A stretch of 64,000 nt of DNA from Khoudiadiopia massiliensis (GCA_900290095.1 OKQS01000001.1:434001-498000), one strand, 5' to 3'; counted from the first letter of the stretch, positions 37,628 through 47,119 are shown. Notes: generated by a model from the sequence alone, not told the origin. A program made the numbers and translations.

Positions 37628-38254
37628 TTAATCATTTAAGCTGATTATTCCCTCTTCATCATTTTTGTAGTTCCCGGCAAGACATTTTCCCAAAACCAGG
37701 GGTATGCTGTAGTGTTCCGCCTTTTTAATCCTGTTGTAAACGCTCCACTTGCTGTCGTCATCAAAAATCGGCACTTTCTCCACCGCAATAGGGTGAACAG
37801 TTCCCCTGCTTGAGTGCTTGAGCTGGTAAATCAGGAGCCCCGTTTCTTTCTTTCCGTTTTCAATTGCGGCTTCAGCTGACATAAGGCCCACATCTTCCGT
37901 ATCCATCATGTCGGTATCCAGTGAAGGGTGGACTCCCAAAATATATGGTTCAAACCAATCGATGAAGAAATCCGGGAGGCCCACCGGATACTCAATCAAG
38001 AATATCCACTTTATCCCCCTCTTCTCAATCCTGTCCCTACAGGCCTGATAAAACTCATCGGTGTTAAAAAACCTTTCGGGGTCATAGTGGAGATGGTTGA
38101 TCCCGGCATCCTTTGCCCTCTTCAAGCCGACAGTGTCATTTGTGCTTGAGGCTACAAAATCAATAACACCCTTTATTTTATAGTCAGCGCAGGCATCAAT
38201 TATGCATTGGAGGTCGGCCCCGCTCTTTGTCATGAAAACAGCAATCTTCTCCAC
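37628..38254 (-). CDS. PurN-like formyltransferase-fold protein lacking catalytic residues
   Basis: The 208-residue protein resembles glycinamide ribonucleotide formyltransferase: an N-terminal KSGADLQCII resembling the phosphate loop, and a central YILGVHPSL resembling NIHPSLLP. The catalytic histidine is kept (H109) but the preceding Asn is Gly (G107), and the conserved Asp of the later DGG-type motif appears replaced in HSSRGTVHPI. It is therefore probably not an active PurN. The start is GTG at 38254, with GGAAAGGG upstream and the ileS stop one base away, so it is coupled to ileS. Its function is unknown; a regulatory or altered-substrate role is possible. Confidence 0.68.
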   Translation of the reverse strand: MEKIAVFMTKSGADLQCIIDACADYKIKGVIDFVASSTNDTVGLKRAKDAGINHLHYDPERFFNTDEFYQACRDRIEKRGIKWIFLIEYPVGLPDFFIDWFEPYILGVHPSLDTDMMDTEDVGLMSAEAAIENGKKETGLLIYQLKHSSRGTVHPIAVEKVPIFDDDSKWSVYNRIKKAEHYSIPLVLGKCLAGNYKNDEEGIISLND

Positions 38255-38255
38255 G

Positions 38256-41200
38256 TTAAACCCTTTCCAGAACGAAAACTATATTGTGTCCGTTAAGATC
38301 CTCAGATTCATTGTCAAGTTTATCAACCCGTTCAATTTCAAGTGCCAATGTGTTCTCGGCAATGATCTCTTGGTTCTCTTCAAAAGCCTTGGCCAGGACA
38401 TCATCGGCTGAATAGCTTATCTTGATCCTGTCGGTTATATCATAGTCGTTTTGCTTCCTTCTCTTCTGGATCCTGGATATAAACTCCCTGGCGAAGCCTT
38501 CGTTTATAAGCTCATTGCTCAAGTCGGTCTCCAATATTACAGACACATTGCCGTCCATTGAAACGTCATAGCCCTCTCTGGCCTGGTAATTTATCTGGAC
38601 ATAATCCTTATCAATATGGACATCTTCGCCCATGATCTTAAGAACAAGATCCCCCTTGTTGAGCTTTTCAACCAGGTCTGCGGGGCTTTTTGAAAGCAGG
38701 GCCTTGGCAAAGTCCTTGACCTTGTTGCCCAGAATTGAGCCGCACACTTTGTAATTGGGCTTGAGGCTTATGTTCAGGAAAGATTCCAGATGGTCTGAGA
38801 AATTGACCTTCTTAATATTGAGCTCTTCTTTGATCAGAGGTATGAGGTCTGAAAGCTTATCTCTGAATTTCTTATCCACTAAAATCTCAGACAAGGGCTG
38901 GCGGACCTTAATACCCGCATCCTCTCTTGAAGCCCTGCCAAGGTTGACGATTTTCCTTACCAGGTCCATCTTATCTTCCAAAGACCTGTCAATCTTGTCT
39001 TCTTCACAATCCGGAATATATTCCAGATGAACTGAATCCATTTCCTCCCCCATGGTCAATGACTGATAAAGTTCTTCGGCCAGGAAGGGAGTAATGGGGG
39101 CTATGAGTTTTGAAAGTCCCATAAGGACCTCATATGTTGTCAGAAAAACTGATTTTATGTCGTCATTTTTCTCTGAAGACCAGAACCTGTCCCTATTTCT
39201 TCTGATATACCAGTTTGAAAGATCCTCCACAACAAAGTCGGTCAGGGCATGAACAACCTTCGTGTACTCAAAGATCTCCATTTCTTTTCTGTAATATGCA
39301 ATCAAAGAGTTGTAGCGGCTTATGAGCCAGCGGTCTATCATAGGCCTCTTATCAAGAGGAATGTCATATTCGCGGGCATCTATATCATCAGTGTTGGCAT
39401 AAAGGGCGAACATCTGGTAGACGTTTTTAATGGTCCTGAAGAATTTTGCATTGACTTCCTTGACTCCGTCAACGTCAAATCTTGTGGTCACCCAAGCAGG
39501 CGATACGTATAGACAATAGAAGCGGATGGCATCGGCCGTGAACTCATCGAAAAGCTTGAAGGGATCCAAGGTATTTCCCTTGGACTTGGACATTTTTATC
39601 CCGTCTTTATCCACAACCAGATCATTGACCAGGACATTTTTATACGGGGCTATGCCCTTGTAAAGGACAGAGATTGCCATCAAAGAGTAGAACCAACCCC
39701 TGGTCTGGTCTATGCCTTCACAAATGAAGTCGGCCGGGAAGTATTCCTTATCAAAGTCATCCTTGTGTTCAAAAGGATAGTGCATCTGAGCAAAAGTCAT
39801 GGCTCCCGAGTCGAACCATACGTCTATAACGTCGCTTTCCCTCTGCATGGTTCCGCCGCATTCCGGACACTTGATGTGGACCCTGTCAACATAAGGCCTA
39901 TGCAGGTCTATAGATTCATCGATATCTTCGATGGCCTCCTCAACCAGCTGCTTTCTTGACCCTATTGAGTGGGTATGACCGCAATCCGGGCACTTCCAAA
40001 TATTTAGAGGAGTTCCCCAATACCGGCTCCTTGAAATTGCCCAGTCCTTCAAGTTTTCCAGCCAGTTGCCGAACCTCTTTTCTCCCACATAATCCGGGAA
40101 CCAGTTGACCTTATTGTTTTCTTCAACCATCTTATCGCGGAATTTTGAAGCCTCAATATACCACGAGGGCTTGGCGTAGTAGATCAAAGGTGTATGGCAG
40201 CGCCAGCAATGCGGATAGTTATGGACAATTTTCTGCGACCTGTATAGGCGGCCCACTTCCTTGAGATACTTGATTATCTCGGGATCGGCATCCATAACGA
40301 AGGTTCCCTTATATGGGCCTTGGTTGAAGCAGCCGTCATCTCCAACAGGCTGGACCAGAGGTAAATTATAGCGGCGACCTGTGTTGTAGTCGTCCTCACC
40401 GAAAGCAGGTGCGGTGTGGACCACGCCGGTACCGTCTTCCAATGTTACATAGTCTGCACATGTTACGAAAAAGGCCTTATCTTTTACATCTATAAATGGC
40501 AGGATCTGCTCATACTCCATGAATTCCAGGTCCTTGCCTTTCATGGTCTCCAATATCTCAATCTCTCCGAAATTCTCATTGAGGGCCTGAGGTATTAAGT
40601 CCTTGGCCAATATTAGAATAACGTCATCCTGCCTTACCCTGGCATATTCAGCTTCAGGATTGACAGTCAGGGATACGTTGGATAAGAGGGTCCATGGAGT
40701 TGTGGTCCAGGCCAGGAAATACTCCTTTTCCCTCCCCTTGATCGGGAACATGGCATAAACCGTTGTGACCTTGTCTTCCTTATATCCCTGGGCAACTTCA
40801 TGTGAAGCCAAACCGGTCCCGCATCTAGGACAATATGGGAGGATCTTGGCTCCTTTATAAACCAATCCCTTGTTAAAGAAGTCGTCCATTAGATTCCATA
40901 CGCTCTCAATGTAATTGTTATCAAGAGTTATGTATGGCTTATCCATATCTGCAAGAAAGGCCATGCGATCCGACATCTCCATCCAAAGATCTCTATATTT
41001 AAATACAGACTCCCTGCATTTCTTATTAAATTTTTCTACTCCGTAATCTTCAATATCCTGTTTTTGTGAAAAGCCAAGCTCTTTCTCAACTTCAATCTCA
41101 ACCGGCAGACCATGTGTATCCCAACCGGCCTTACGCCTAACCTTGTGGCCCGTCATTGTCTTGTAGCGACAGGTCATGTCTTTTAAAGTTCTGGAAACAA

Positions 41201-41372
41201 CATGGTGAACACCGGGCTTGCCGTTTGCAGTTGGGGGACCATCATAAAAAATATAATTGGGCTGTCCTTCTCTCTCTTCTATAGATCTCTTCAGAAGATC
41301 CATGGACTTCCACTTTTTTATGAGGGCAAGTTCCACCGCTCCTGCATCTTTGCCTAATTCTTTATACGCCAA
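38256..41372 (-). CDS. ileS: Isoleucyl-tRNA synthetase, IleS2-type
   Basis: The 1038-residue class I synthetase charges tRNA-Ile and has an editing domain. The HIGH-type signature appears as PTANGKPGVHHV near residue 50, the second signature is KMSKSKGN near 600, and there are zinc-type cysteine pairs (CPRCG, CPDCG, CPECGG). The PTANG-x-PG-x-HH form and length match the second, eukaryote-like IleRS clade, members of which are often insensitive to mupirocin. The start is TTG at 41372 with AAGGAG upstream. No T-box leader is present in the 110-nt upstream gap. Confidence 0.95.
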   Translation of the reverse strand: MAYKELGKDAGAVELALIKKWKSMDLLKRSIEEREGQPNYIFYDGPPTANGKPGVHHVVSRTLKDMTCRYKTMTGHKVRRKAGWDTHGLPVEIEVEKELGFSQKQDIEDYGVEKFNKKCRESVFKYRDLWMEMSDRMAFLADMDKPYITLDNNYIESVWNLMDDFFNKGLVYKGAKILPYCPRCGTGLASHEVAQGYKEDKVTTVYAMFPIKGREKEYFLAWTTTPWTLLSNVSLTVNPEAEYARVRQDDVILILAKDLIPQALNENFGEIEILETMKGKDLEFMEYEQILPFIDVKDKAFFVTCADYVTLEDGTGVVHTAPAFGEDDYNTGRRYNLPLVQPVGDDGCFNQGPYKGTFVMDADPEIIKYLKEVGRLYRSQKIVHNYPHCWRCHTPLIYYAKPSWYIEASKFRDKMVEENNKVNWFPDYVGEKRFGNWLENLKDWAISRSRYWGTPLNIWKCPDCGHTHSIGSRKQLVEEAIEDIDESIDLHRPYVDRVHIKCPECGGTMQRESDVIDVWFDSGAMTFAQMHYPFEHKDDFDKEYFPADFICEGIDQTRGWFYSLMAISVLYKGIAPYKNVLVNDLVVDKDGIKMSKSKGNTLDPFKLFDEFTADAIRFYCLYVSPAWVTTRFDVDGVKEVNAKFFRTIKNVYQMFALYANTDDIDAREYDIPLDKRPMIDRWLISRYNSLIAYYRKEMEIFEYTKVVHALTDFVVEDLSNWYIRRNRDRFWSSEKNDDIKSVFLTTYEVLMGLSKLIAPITPFLAEELYQSLTMGEEMDSVHLEYIPDCEEDKIDRSLEDKMDLVRKIVNLGRASREDAGIKVRQPLSEILVDKKFRDKLSDLIPLIKEELNIKKVNFSDHLESFLNISLKPNYKVCGSILGNKVKDFAKALLSKSPADLVEKLNKGDLVLKIMGEDVHIDKDYVQINYQAREGYDVSMDGNVSVILETDLSNELINEGFAREFISRIQKRRKQNDYDITDRIKISYSADDVLAKAFEENQEIIAENTLALEIERVDKLDNESEDLNGHNIVFVLERV

Positions 41373-41459
41373 GGTGTGCTCCTTTCATTGCCCTGTAAAG
41401 GGCTCTACATAATATTTTTCTATTCTATCATTTTTTAATTAATATTTCAGACTTGATAT

Positions 41460-41493
41460 TAAAAAGCCCCTGATGTTATTTTCTAAACATCAA
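41460..41493 (-). terminator. Terminator overlapping the stop codon of the BaiN-like gene
   Basis: On the minus strand TGATGTT (41486-41492) and AACATCA (41471-41477) form a stem followed by GGGGC and five T. The first arm lies inside the last codons and stop (TAG) of the upstream gene, so termination and the end of translation are superimposed. Confidence 0.7.
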
Positions 41494-42736
41494 GTTTGCC
41501 TATGATCGAGTCCGCAATCAACCTTGCAGAAGTCCAGGCCCAGTGTAGATTGTAGCCCCCGCAGACCCCCTGAACATTCAGGATTTCTCCGGCAAAATAC
41601 AGGTTTTCACATAATTTGGACTCAAGGCTGATCGGGTCCACCTGATCGCAAAATATCCCACCACAGGTCACCTGGCCCTTATCCTTGTTCCTGGGACCTG
41701 AAACAGTAAATTCTAATGACTTAATTTGCTCAATCCAGGCCTTAAGGAGGCGCCTGTCAAGCCCTCCTGCTTTTGCTTTTGGATCAAGGCCGGATTTTTT
41801 CAAGCTTTCAACTAATATATCTTTATGTAAATAGCCTTGGAGGCAGTCCTCTATGCTCCAGCTTTCCCTGTTTTTAAATAAGAAGCTCAACTCTTCGAGC
41901 AAGTCCTCTGCATTGATTTCAGGGACCAGGTCTACTTGAATTTTGTAGTTATTTTGCTCTTCAGCAAAATCCAAAATCTCGTTAGAAGCTCTGAAAACGG
42001 CCATGCCGGATAGGCCGTAGTCGGTAAATAAAAGGTCGTCTTCCAGATATTTTGACCCATAGCTCAGGCCGGCAATGATCTTTAAGCCCGATAGTTTTTT
42101 ACAAAAATCTTTTTCTTGGACTTTTAGTCCTACTATCCCCGCATGCAGGGGGCTAACTGTGTGGCCTAGACCTTTGGCCAAGGAGTAGCCGCATGACCAC
42201 TCTTTTTTTCCTATGCCGTAGGCCCCGCCGCTTGCCAAAACCACGACATCATAAGGTCCGTAATTGATCGGCTTTCCCTTATCTTTTGCCTTTGCCTGAA
42301 GGCCAAAGCCCTCAGAATCTTTATTTATATTGACAATTTCTCTCCCAATATGGACCCTGCAGTTTGAATATTTCAGACCGGCTTCCAGAACTTGGCAGAG
42401 GCTGTCGGCTCTCATGCTGAGAGGATAGGTCATTCCGGATTCAAGGCTCCTATGAGGCAGGCCCAGACTCCTGAAGAAACTGCACGCCTCCTCGTATGAG
42501 AAAAGATCCAAACCCTGTTTTACAAAGTCTTTTTCTGAGCCGGTGTAGAATTCGGCCCCCATATTCCTGTTTGTAAAATTGCACCGGCCGTTTCCGCTGG
42601 CCCTGACCTTCCTCAAGGTCTGTTGGGAAGATTCGAAAAGGTCCGTTTCCGGGATTTCTTTCCCCCGGCCCCGGACGGCAAGAAAGGATACAAGGCTTGT
42701 GCCTGCTGCCCCTCCTCCTATTATCGCCAGCTTCAT
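41483..42736 (-). CDS. BaiN/HI0933-family flavoprotein oxidoreductase
   Basis: The 417-residue protein has an N-terminal FAD site (IIGGGAAGTSLVSFLA), the family motif KVRASGNGRCNFTN near residue 45, VLASGGAYGIG in the middle, and the C-terminal FAD-contacting NVQGVCGGYNLHWAWTSA. Members of this family are annotated as NAD(P)/FAD-dependent oxidoreductases of largely unknown substrate. The ATG overlaps the nth stop codon (ATGA), with AGGT upstream, so it is coupled to nth. Confidence 0.88.
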   Translation of the reverse strand: MKLAIIGGGAAGTSLVSFLAVRGRGKEIPETDLFESSQQTLRKVRASGNGRCNFTNRNMGAEFYTGSEKDFVKQGLDLFSYEEACSFFRSLGLPHRSLESGMTYPLSMRADSLCQVLEAGLKYSNCRVHIGREIVNINKDSEGFGLQAKAKDKGKPINYGPYDVVVLASGGAYGIGKKEWSCGYSLAKGLGHTVSPLHAGIVGLKVQEKDFCKKLSGLKIIAGLSYGSKYLEDDLLFTDYGLSGMAVFRASNEILDFAEEQNNYKIQVDLVPEINAEDLLEELSFLFKNRESWSIEDCLQGYLHKDILVESLKKSGLDPKAKAGGLDRRLLKAWIEQIKSLEFTVSGPRNKDKGQVTCGGIFCDQVDPISLESKLCENLYFAGEILNVQGVCGGYNLHWAWTSARLIADSIIGKLDV

Positions 42737-43416
42737 GACTTTACCTCCGACCTCTTTTCTTTCTTCGGCTTTTCATCTATGTTTTCAGCAAAATACCTGC
42801 AATATTGACTTATTGGGCAGATTTGACACTTGGGATTCCTGGCCCGGCAAACTTCCCTTCCGTGCTTGATAATGGATAGGTGGCTGTAGTTCCATATGTC
42901 CTTATCCAGGATTTTCCTAAGGTCCTGTTCGCACTCCTGAGGATTTTTGCTCTCTGAAAGGCCTATTCTGTTTGTTACCCTAAATACATGGGTGTCCACA
43001 GGAACTGACTGCACTCCGAAGGAATTTGCCAAAACAACATTGGCAGTCTTTCTCCCCACACCCGGTAAGGTCAAGAGGTCTTCCATATTGTCCGGAACCC
43101 GACCCTCAAAATCCTCAACAATTTTTTTTGAGGCATTGATAATATTCTTTGCCTTGTTTCTAAAAAATCCAATGGATTTAATATATGAAATAACCCGGTC
43201 AACCGGGGCCCGGGACAGGCTCTCCGGGTCCGGATATTCCAGGAAAAGTTCCGGTGTAACCTTGTTGACCTGCAGGTCCGTTGTCTGGGCTGAGAGTATA
43301 GTGGCTATCAGGCTTTGGTAAGGGTTGGCTGCTGTAAGGAAGGGCTCAAGGCCCGGATAAGTTGAAAATAAAATATCCATTATCTTTGCCGCTTCCTTTT
43401 TACTTATCTGTCCCAT
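42733..43416 (-). CDS. nth: Endonuclease III
   Basis: This DNA glycosylase/AP lyase removes oxidised pyrimidines. The 227-residue protein has the helix-hairpin-helix with catalytic Lys (LPGVGRKTANVVL near residue 118), the catalytic Asp (VPVDTHVFRV) and the [4Fe-4S] cluster with C-x6-C-x2-C-x5-C spacing (CRARNPKCQICPISQYC). AAGGAGGG precedes the ATG. It is divergent from rodA, and their promoters appear to share one palindromic minus-10 box (43470-43481). Confidence 0.97.
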   Translation of the reverse strand: MGQISKKEAAKIMDILFSTYPGLEPFLTAANPYQSLIATILSAQTTDLQVNKVTPELFLEYPDPESLSRAPVDRVISYIKSIGFFRNKAKNIINASKKIVEDFEGRVPDNMEDLLTLPGVGRKTANVVLANSFGVQSVPVDTHVFRVTNRIGLSESKNPQECEQDLRKILDKDIWNYSHLSIIKHGREVCRARNPKCQICPISQYCRYFAENIDEKPKKEKRSEVKS

Positions 43417-43469
43417 AAGCCCTCCTTGGTGTTTACAATTAATTTTACCCCTACATAAAATACGGTTAT

Positions 43470-43481
43470 TCCATTATAATG
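43470..43481. promoter_or_regulatory. Shared palindromic minus-10 element for divergent nth and rodA
   Basis: CCATTATAATGG is a perfect 12-nt palindrome that reads TATAAT on both strands (plus 43474-43479, minus 43472-43477). It lies 65 nt before rodA and 56 nt before nth. The minus-35 boxes are weak on both sides: TTGTTA at 16 nt on minus, and no good match on plus. Confidence 0.45.
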
Positions 43482-43543
43482 GAGAATAGGTCGATAACAA
43501 AATATGTTCGACAGGATTGAGATTTTGACGTGAAGGGGAAAAG

Positions 43544-44656
43544 ATGTTTAACAGAAATAAAAAAGTTTTTCAAAACTTTGACTGGGTCCTATTATTAACC
43601 AGCCTTGTCCTGTGCGGAATCGGACTGATAGCTATAAGGTCCAGCACCTACAGGATGAGTCCCGGCATAGGCCCCTTATTGGCCCAGATATTGGCCACAG
43701 TGCTGGGCTTCATACTTATACCTATTATCCAGCATATTGATGTTGATTACTTGAAAAAGTTGGCCTGGCCCGTCTTTATAATCGTATTAATACTCCTTTT
43801 GGCCACCCTGGCTTTCGGCTTCGGTGCCGAACAATGGGGTGCCAATTCATGGCTAAAACTTGGTCCGGTGACCTTTCAGCCCTCGGAATTTTCAAAATTC
43901 GGGGTAATTATTTTCCTGGCCTTCCTTTTGGATAAGTATAAAAACGAAATTAACAAGCCCAAAACTATACTCATACTGGCTGTCTCAATGGGAGTTCCGA
44001 TTTTTCTGATCCTTCGTCAGCCCGATCTCGGGACGGCGGCCGTACTTCTGTTCTTTATGGCCATGATGGTATTCTATGCGGGAATTTCCTGGAAATACAT
44101 AGCCTTTGCCTTCATTGTTGCCCTCCTCCTGATCCCTCTTATATATACGAGGCTCAGCGATATACAGAAACTGAGGATTTTGAACTTCATTGACCCCTCC
44201 AGGGATCCGCGAGGATCCAACTACCAGAGCTTGCAGGGAATTATAGCCATAGGTTCCGGCAAATTGACCGGTAGGGGATTTTTGAAGGGGACCCAAACCC
44301 AATACGGCTTCATACCCGAGCAGCAAACCGACTATATATTTACGGCCTTGGTTGAGGAGTTCGGCTTTATAGGGGGCTGCCTGCTTTTAGTGGCCTATGC
44401 CCTTATGCTGTTTAGAATGGTTGTAATAGCCTACAAGGCCAACAGTCCCTTCCAGTCCTTTCTTGTAATAGGTATTGCGGCCATGATCTTCGTCCACGTT
44501 TTTGAAAATATAGGCATGACCATGGGCCTTATGCCCGTAACCGGTATTCCTCTTCCGCTTTTAAGCAAGGGAGGTACTTTCCAGGTCCTGAACCTCATGT
44601 CCATAGGCCTGGTTCTTTCCGTGGGATGTCAGAGAAAAACCCTGGAATTCACCTGA
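43544..44656 (+). CDS. rodA: RodA/FtsW-family peptidoglycan glycosyltransferase
   Basis: The 370-residue SEDS protein polymerises glycan strands from lipid II. It has about ten membrane helices and the conserved segments ANSWLKLGPVTFQPSEFSK, LRQPDLGTAAV (with the catalytic-type Asp loop), and EQQTDYIFTALVEEFGFIG. The C terminus GIPLPLLSKGGTFQV is the typical SEDS end. The short cytosolic N terminus fits RodA better than FtsW; which of the two it is cannot be settled here. GAAGGGGAAA precedes the ATG. Its last eight bases overlap the end of the convergent comEC gene. Confidence 0.92.
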   Translation: MFNRNKKVFQNFDWVLLLTSLVLCGIGLIAIRSSTYRMSPGIGPLLAQILATVLGFILIPIIQHIDVDYLKKLAWPVFIIVLILLLATLAFGFGAEQWGANSWLKLGPVTFQPSEFSKFGVIIFLAFLLDKYKNEINKPKTILILAVSMGVPIFLILRQPDLGTAAVLLFFMAMMVFYAGISWKYIAFAFIVALLLIPLIYTRLSDIQKLRILNFIDPSRDPRGSNYQSLQGIIAIGSGKLTGRGFLKGTQTQYGFIPEQQTDYIFTALVEEFGFIGGCLLLVAYALMLFRMVVIAYKANSPFQSFLVIGIAAMIFVHVFENIGMTMGLMPVTGIPLPLLSKGGTFQVLNLMSIGLVLSVGCQRKTLEFT

Positions 44657-47084
44657 TAGTATCCGGAATGAATTCCCGATACCGGCTTTTTATTACCCGC
44701 TCAACTATTGAAATCATAATGAGGGCTGATGCACAAGCTTTAATATATGAGGTCGCCCATAAAAGGTCGGCCTCTTTTTTTGAATATGCCTCCAATTTTC
44801 CACCTTTGAAAAAGTATATTATATCCCCCTCATAGGCTGTGTTCATATAAGGCAATTTCAGCTTTTTGAGTCTTTTAATTACCGACTTGGCAGGATGGCC
44901 ATAGCGATTGTTTCTCCCGGAAGATATATAGACCTGCTTGGGTCTCCAGGATTTGAGCATATGCTCTGAAGTCCCGTTTTTTGACCCGTGGTGGGCCAGT
45001 TTCAAGAGGTCAATGCCTCTTCCGAATTTCTTGGCCTCTATATCGGCTTCATAATCCCCTGTCAGGAGGATTTTAGGTCCGTAATCAAGCAAGACAACCG
45101 ATGAGCCTCCGTTTTTATTCTCGGCATCATATCGTCCCTCTCTTACGACCCTAACTATAATATCCTTTTTACCGACTTTATTAAAGTTGCCGGCAGGGTG
45201 CCCCTTTGAGAACAGGTATTGATAATCCGCCTTTAATACAGAGCATCCGGCACGGTATGACTTTCTGCTTTTCCTTACAACTTTTTCCAAATCTTTGGGA
45301 AAGGACCCGTCTGACATGGGTGAAGTAAAAATCCTTGATATCTCCATATGGTCCATGAGCTTGTCGAGATTCCCCATATGGTCATAATCCGGATGGGATA
45401 TAAAAACCGCATCTAATCGATGAATTCCATAGGACCTGAGCTTTGAGTAGAGCATGATCCCGTCACCGGTTTTTTCTTTTACATCCAAAAACCTTCCCCC
45501 TGTGTCAAAGAGAATATTGGCCGTTTCTGACTTAAACAGAAGTCCGTCTCCCTGGCCTACATCCAGGCCTATGAATAAACTGTTTGAAAAATTATTAAAG
45601 GCCGGGAGGAAAGCAAAAACGCAAGTGCTGAAGATCAGAGCCTGTTTCTTAAGTTCAAATCGGGACCGGCCGGAGCCCGGACCTAAAATTAGCCCCCTAA
45701 GCCTTATGATTCTCATCTTGTCTAATATAAAAGCAAAGATAAGGGCGGCAATTAATATATATTGGCCCATGAGATCTTGAAACCCGACAAGGTCGAGCTT
45801 TGGCAGGTCCAGGGCTGCCAAGCTTTCTATGAGGGCCCGGAAGAGAAAATATGCGACCATATACAGGCTCACCATAAGACCTCCAAGGATGGGCAAAAAA
45901 GAAAGGATATAGGCAGCCAGGCCCAGACCGAAGATGGCTGAAAAGGCCGGTATTGCCAGTATATTTCCCAATATCACTGCGGAATTGAAGGCGGCCCCCA
46001 TGCTGACCATTATGGGAAAATTGATTATATTTATGGCCAGAGAGGACTTAAGGCTCTTTACGATTTCGCTGTTTGAAGGCCTTCTTTTCTCAATTCTTTC
46101 AACTAAGCTAATAGCAAAACTCGAAGCGTACGATAAGAGGAGTCCATAGTCCAGGGCGGCATATGGCCTAAATACAAGGCATAAAAACAGGCTTAGGAGA
46201 AAGGCTCTCCTCATAGTGGCTCGACCTTTAAATAAGATGGCTATTTCTTTGAAGAACAAGAAAAACACTGCCCTGCAAATAGAGGGCGGAAAATCCAGTA
46301 TATATGCATAAAATGATAAAAGACTGAAAATGGCCAGGTCGGCAAGAGCCCTTTTAATCGGAAAAAATGACAATATAAAGAGGCTCCAGGAAAATATCAT
46401 GCCCACGTGTAGGCCTGAAGCAGCCAGGAGATGGGAGAGTCCCAAATCCTTAATGCTTTCTTTCATTGAAAAATTCCCTACAGCTGAAGATCCCAGGACT
46501 ATTCTTTTTAAAAATAAGCCGGCCTGGCCCGGAATCCGGTCAAATGAAGTCCGAAGCTTTTCCAGAACACTTGTTTTGAAGTCCGGCCCCTCAGCTCTAT
46601 ATATAACTTTTTCAACTTTGACATCGGCCCGACTGCTAAAACCCTGTTTCTCCATATAGGCTTCCTCATTAAAGCGGTTGTTGAAGGCAGGTCGGTTAAA
46701 AACTTTAAGTCTTATTGTGGCCCGCTCCAGGCTCCCCCTTGGGCTCACTCTATTATCCGCAATAAACTTTTTATTTTTATATGGGCCTTGGGTGATTCTG
46801 AAAATCCCCTTTTCCCCTCCCCTCTCCCTTCTTGTTCCCAGCCAGCTTATTTCAGCCTTAAACGTAGCTCCGTCAGCCAGATATAAGTCCAAGTGGGGTT
46901 GAGAAATTGATGACAGAAATATTGCCAGACCTATGGCCAAGGCGTAGATTGCAAGTTCCCTATCTTTGAAAATTGAACAAATCAAAAATATAAGGGCAAA
47001 CACCATAAAGACCGGCCCCAAGCCCAATCGGAAGGCATAAAAACTAATGAGAGCCCAAATTAGAAATTTGTCTATGCTTTGCAA
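44649..47084 (-). CDS. comEC: ComEC/Rec2 DNA-uptake channel
   Basis: ComEC carries single-stranded DNA across the membrane in competence. The protein has an N-terminal DUF4131-like region, a competence domain with LSHLLAASGLHVGM, many membrane helices, and a C-terminal metallo-beta-lactamase domain (GLDVGQGDGLLF, SHPDYDHMGN, LAHHGSKNGTSE) that is probably the nuclease part. The longest frame starts at ATG 47141 without a ribosome binding site; I prefer a TTG at 47084, after AAAGGAAT. The gene runs tail to tail into rodA with 8 bp overlap. ComEA is encoded separately at 8749-9408. Confidence 0.92.
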   Translation of the reverse strand: MQSIDKFLIWALISFYAFRLGLGPVFMVFALIFLICSIFKDRELAIYALAIGLAIFLSSISQPHLDLYLADGATFKAEISWLGTRRERGGEKGIFRITQGPYKNKKFIADNRVSPRGSLERATIRLKVFNRPAFNNRFNEEAYMEKQGFSSRADVKVEKVIYRAEGPDFKTSVLEKLRTSFDRIPGQAGLFLKRIVLGSSAVGNFSMKESIKDLGLSHLLAASGLHVGMIFSWSLFILSFFPIKRALADLAIFSLLSFYAYILDFPPSICRAVFFLFFKEIAILFKGRATMRRAFLLSLFLCLVFRPYAALDYGLLLSYASSFAISLVERIEKRRPSNSEIVKSLKSSLAINIINFPIMVSMGAAFNSAVILGNILAIPAFSAIFGLGLAAYILSFLPILGGLMVSLYMVAYFLFRALIESLAALDLPKLDLVGFQDLMGQYILIAALIFAFILDKMRIIRLRGLILGPGSGRSRFELKKQALIFSTCVFAFLPAFNNFSNSLFIGLDVGQGDGLLFKSETANILFDTGGRFLDVKEKTGDGIMLYSKLRSYGIHRLDAVFISHPDYDHMGNLDKLMDHMEISRIFTSPMSDGSFPKDLEKVVRKSRKSYRAGCSVLKADYQYLFSKGHPAGNFNKVGKKDIIVRVVREGRYDAENKNGGSSVVLLDYGPKILLTGDYEADIEAKKFGRGIDLLKLAHHGSKNGTSEHMLKSWRPKQVYISSGRNNRYGHPAKSVIKRLKKLKLPYMNTAYEGDIIYFFKGGKLEAYSKKEADLLWATSYIKACASALIMISIVERVIKSRYREFIPDTIR

Positions 47085-47119
47085 GCTTATTCCTTTCCAT
47101 GAAACATATTCCTTAATCA

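Noticed and set aside
41373-41482. Possible T-box riboswitch before ileS
   Set aside because: The gap is only about 110 nt, has no T-box consensus, and part of it is the terminator of the upstream gene. The gap before glyQ was also too short.
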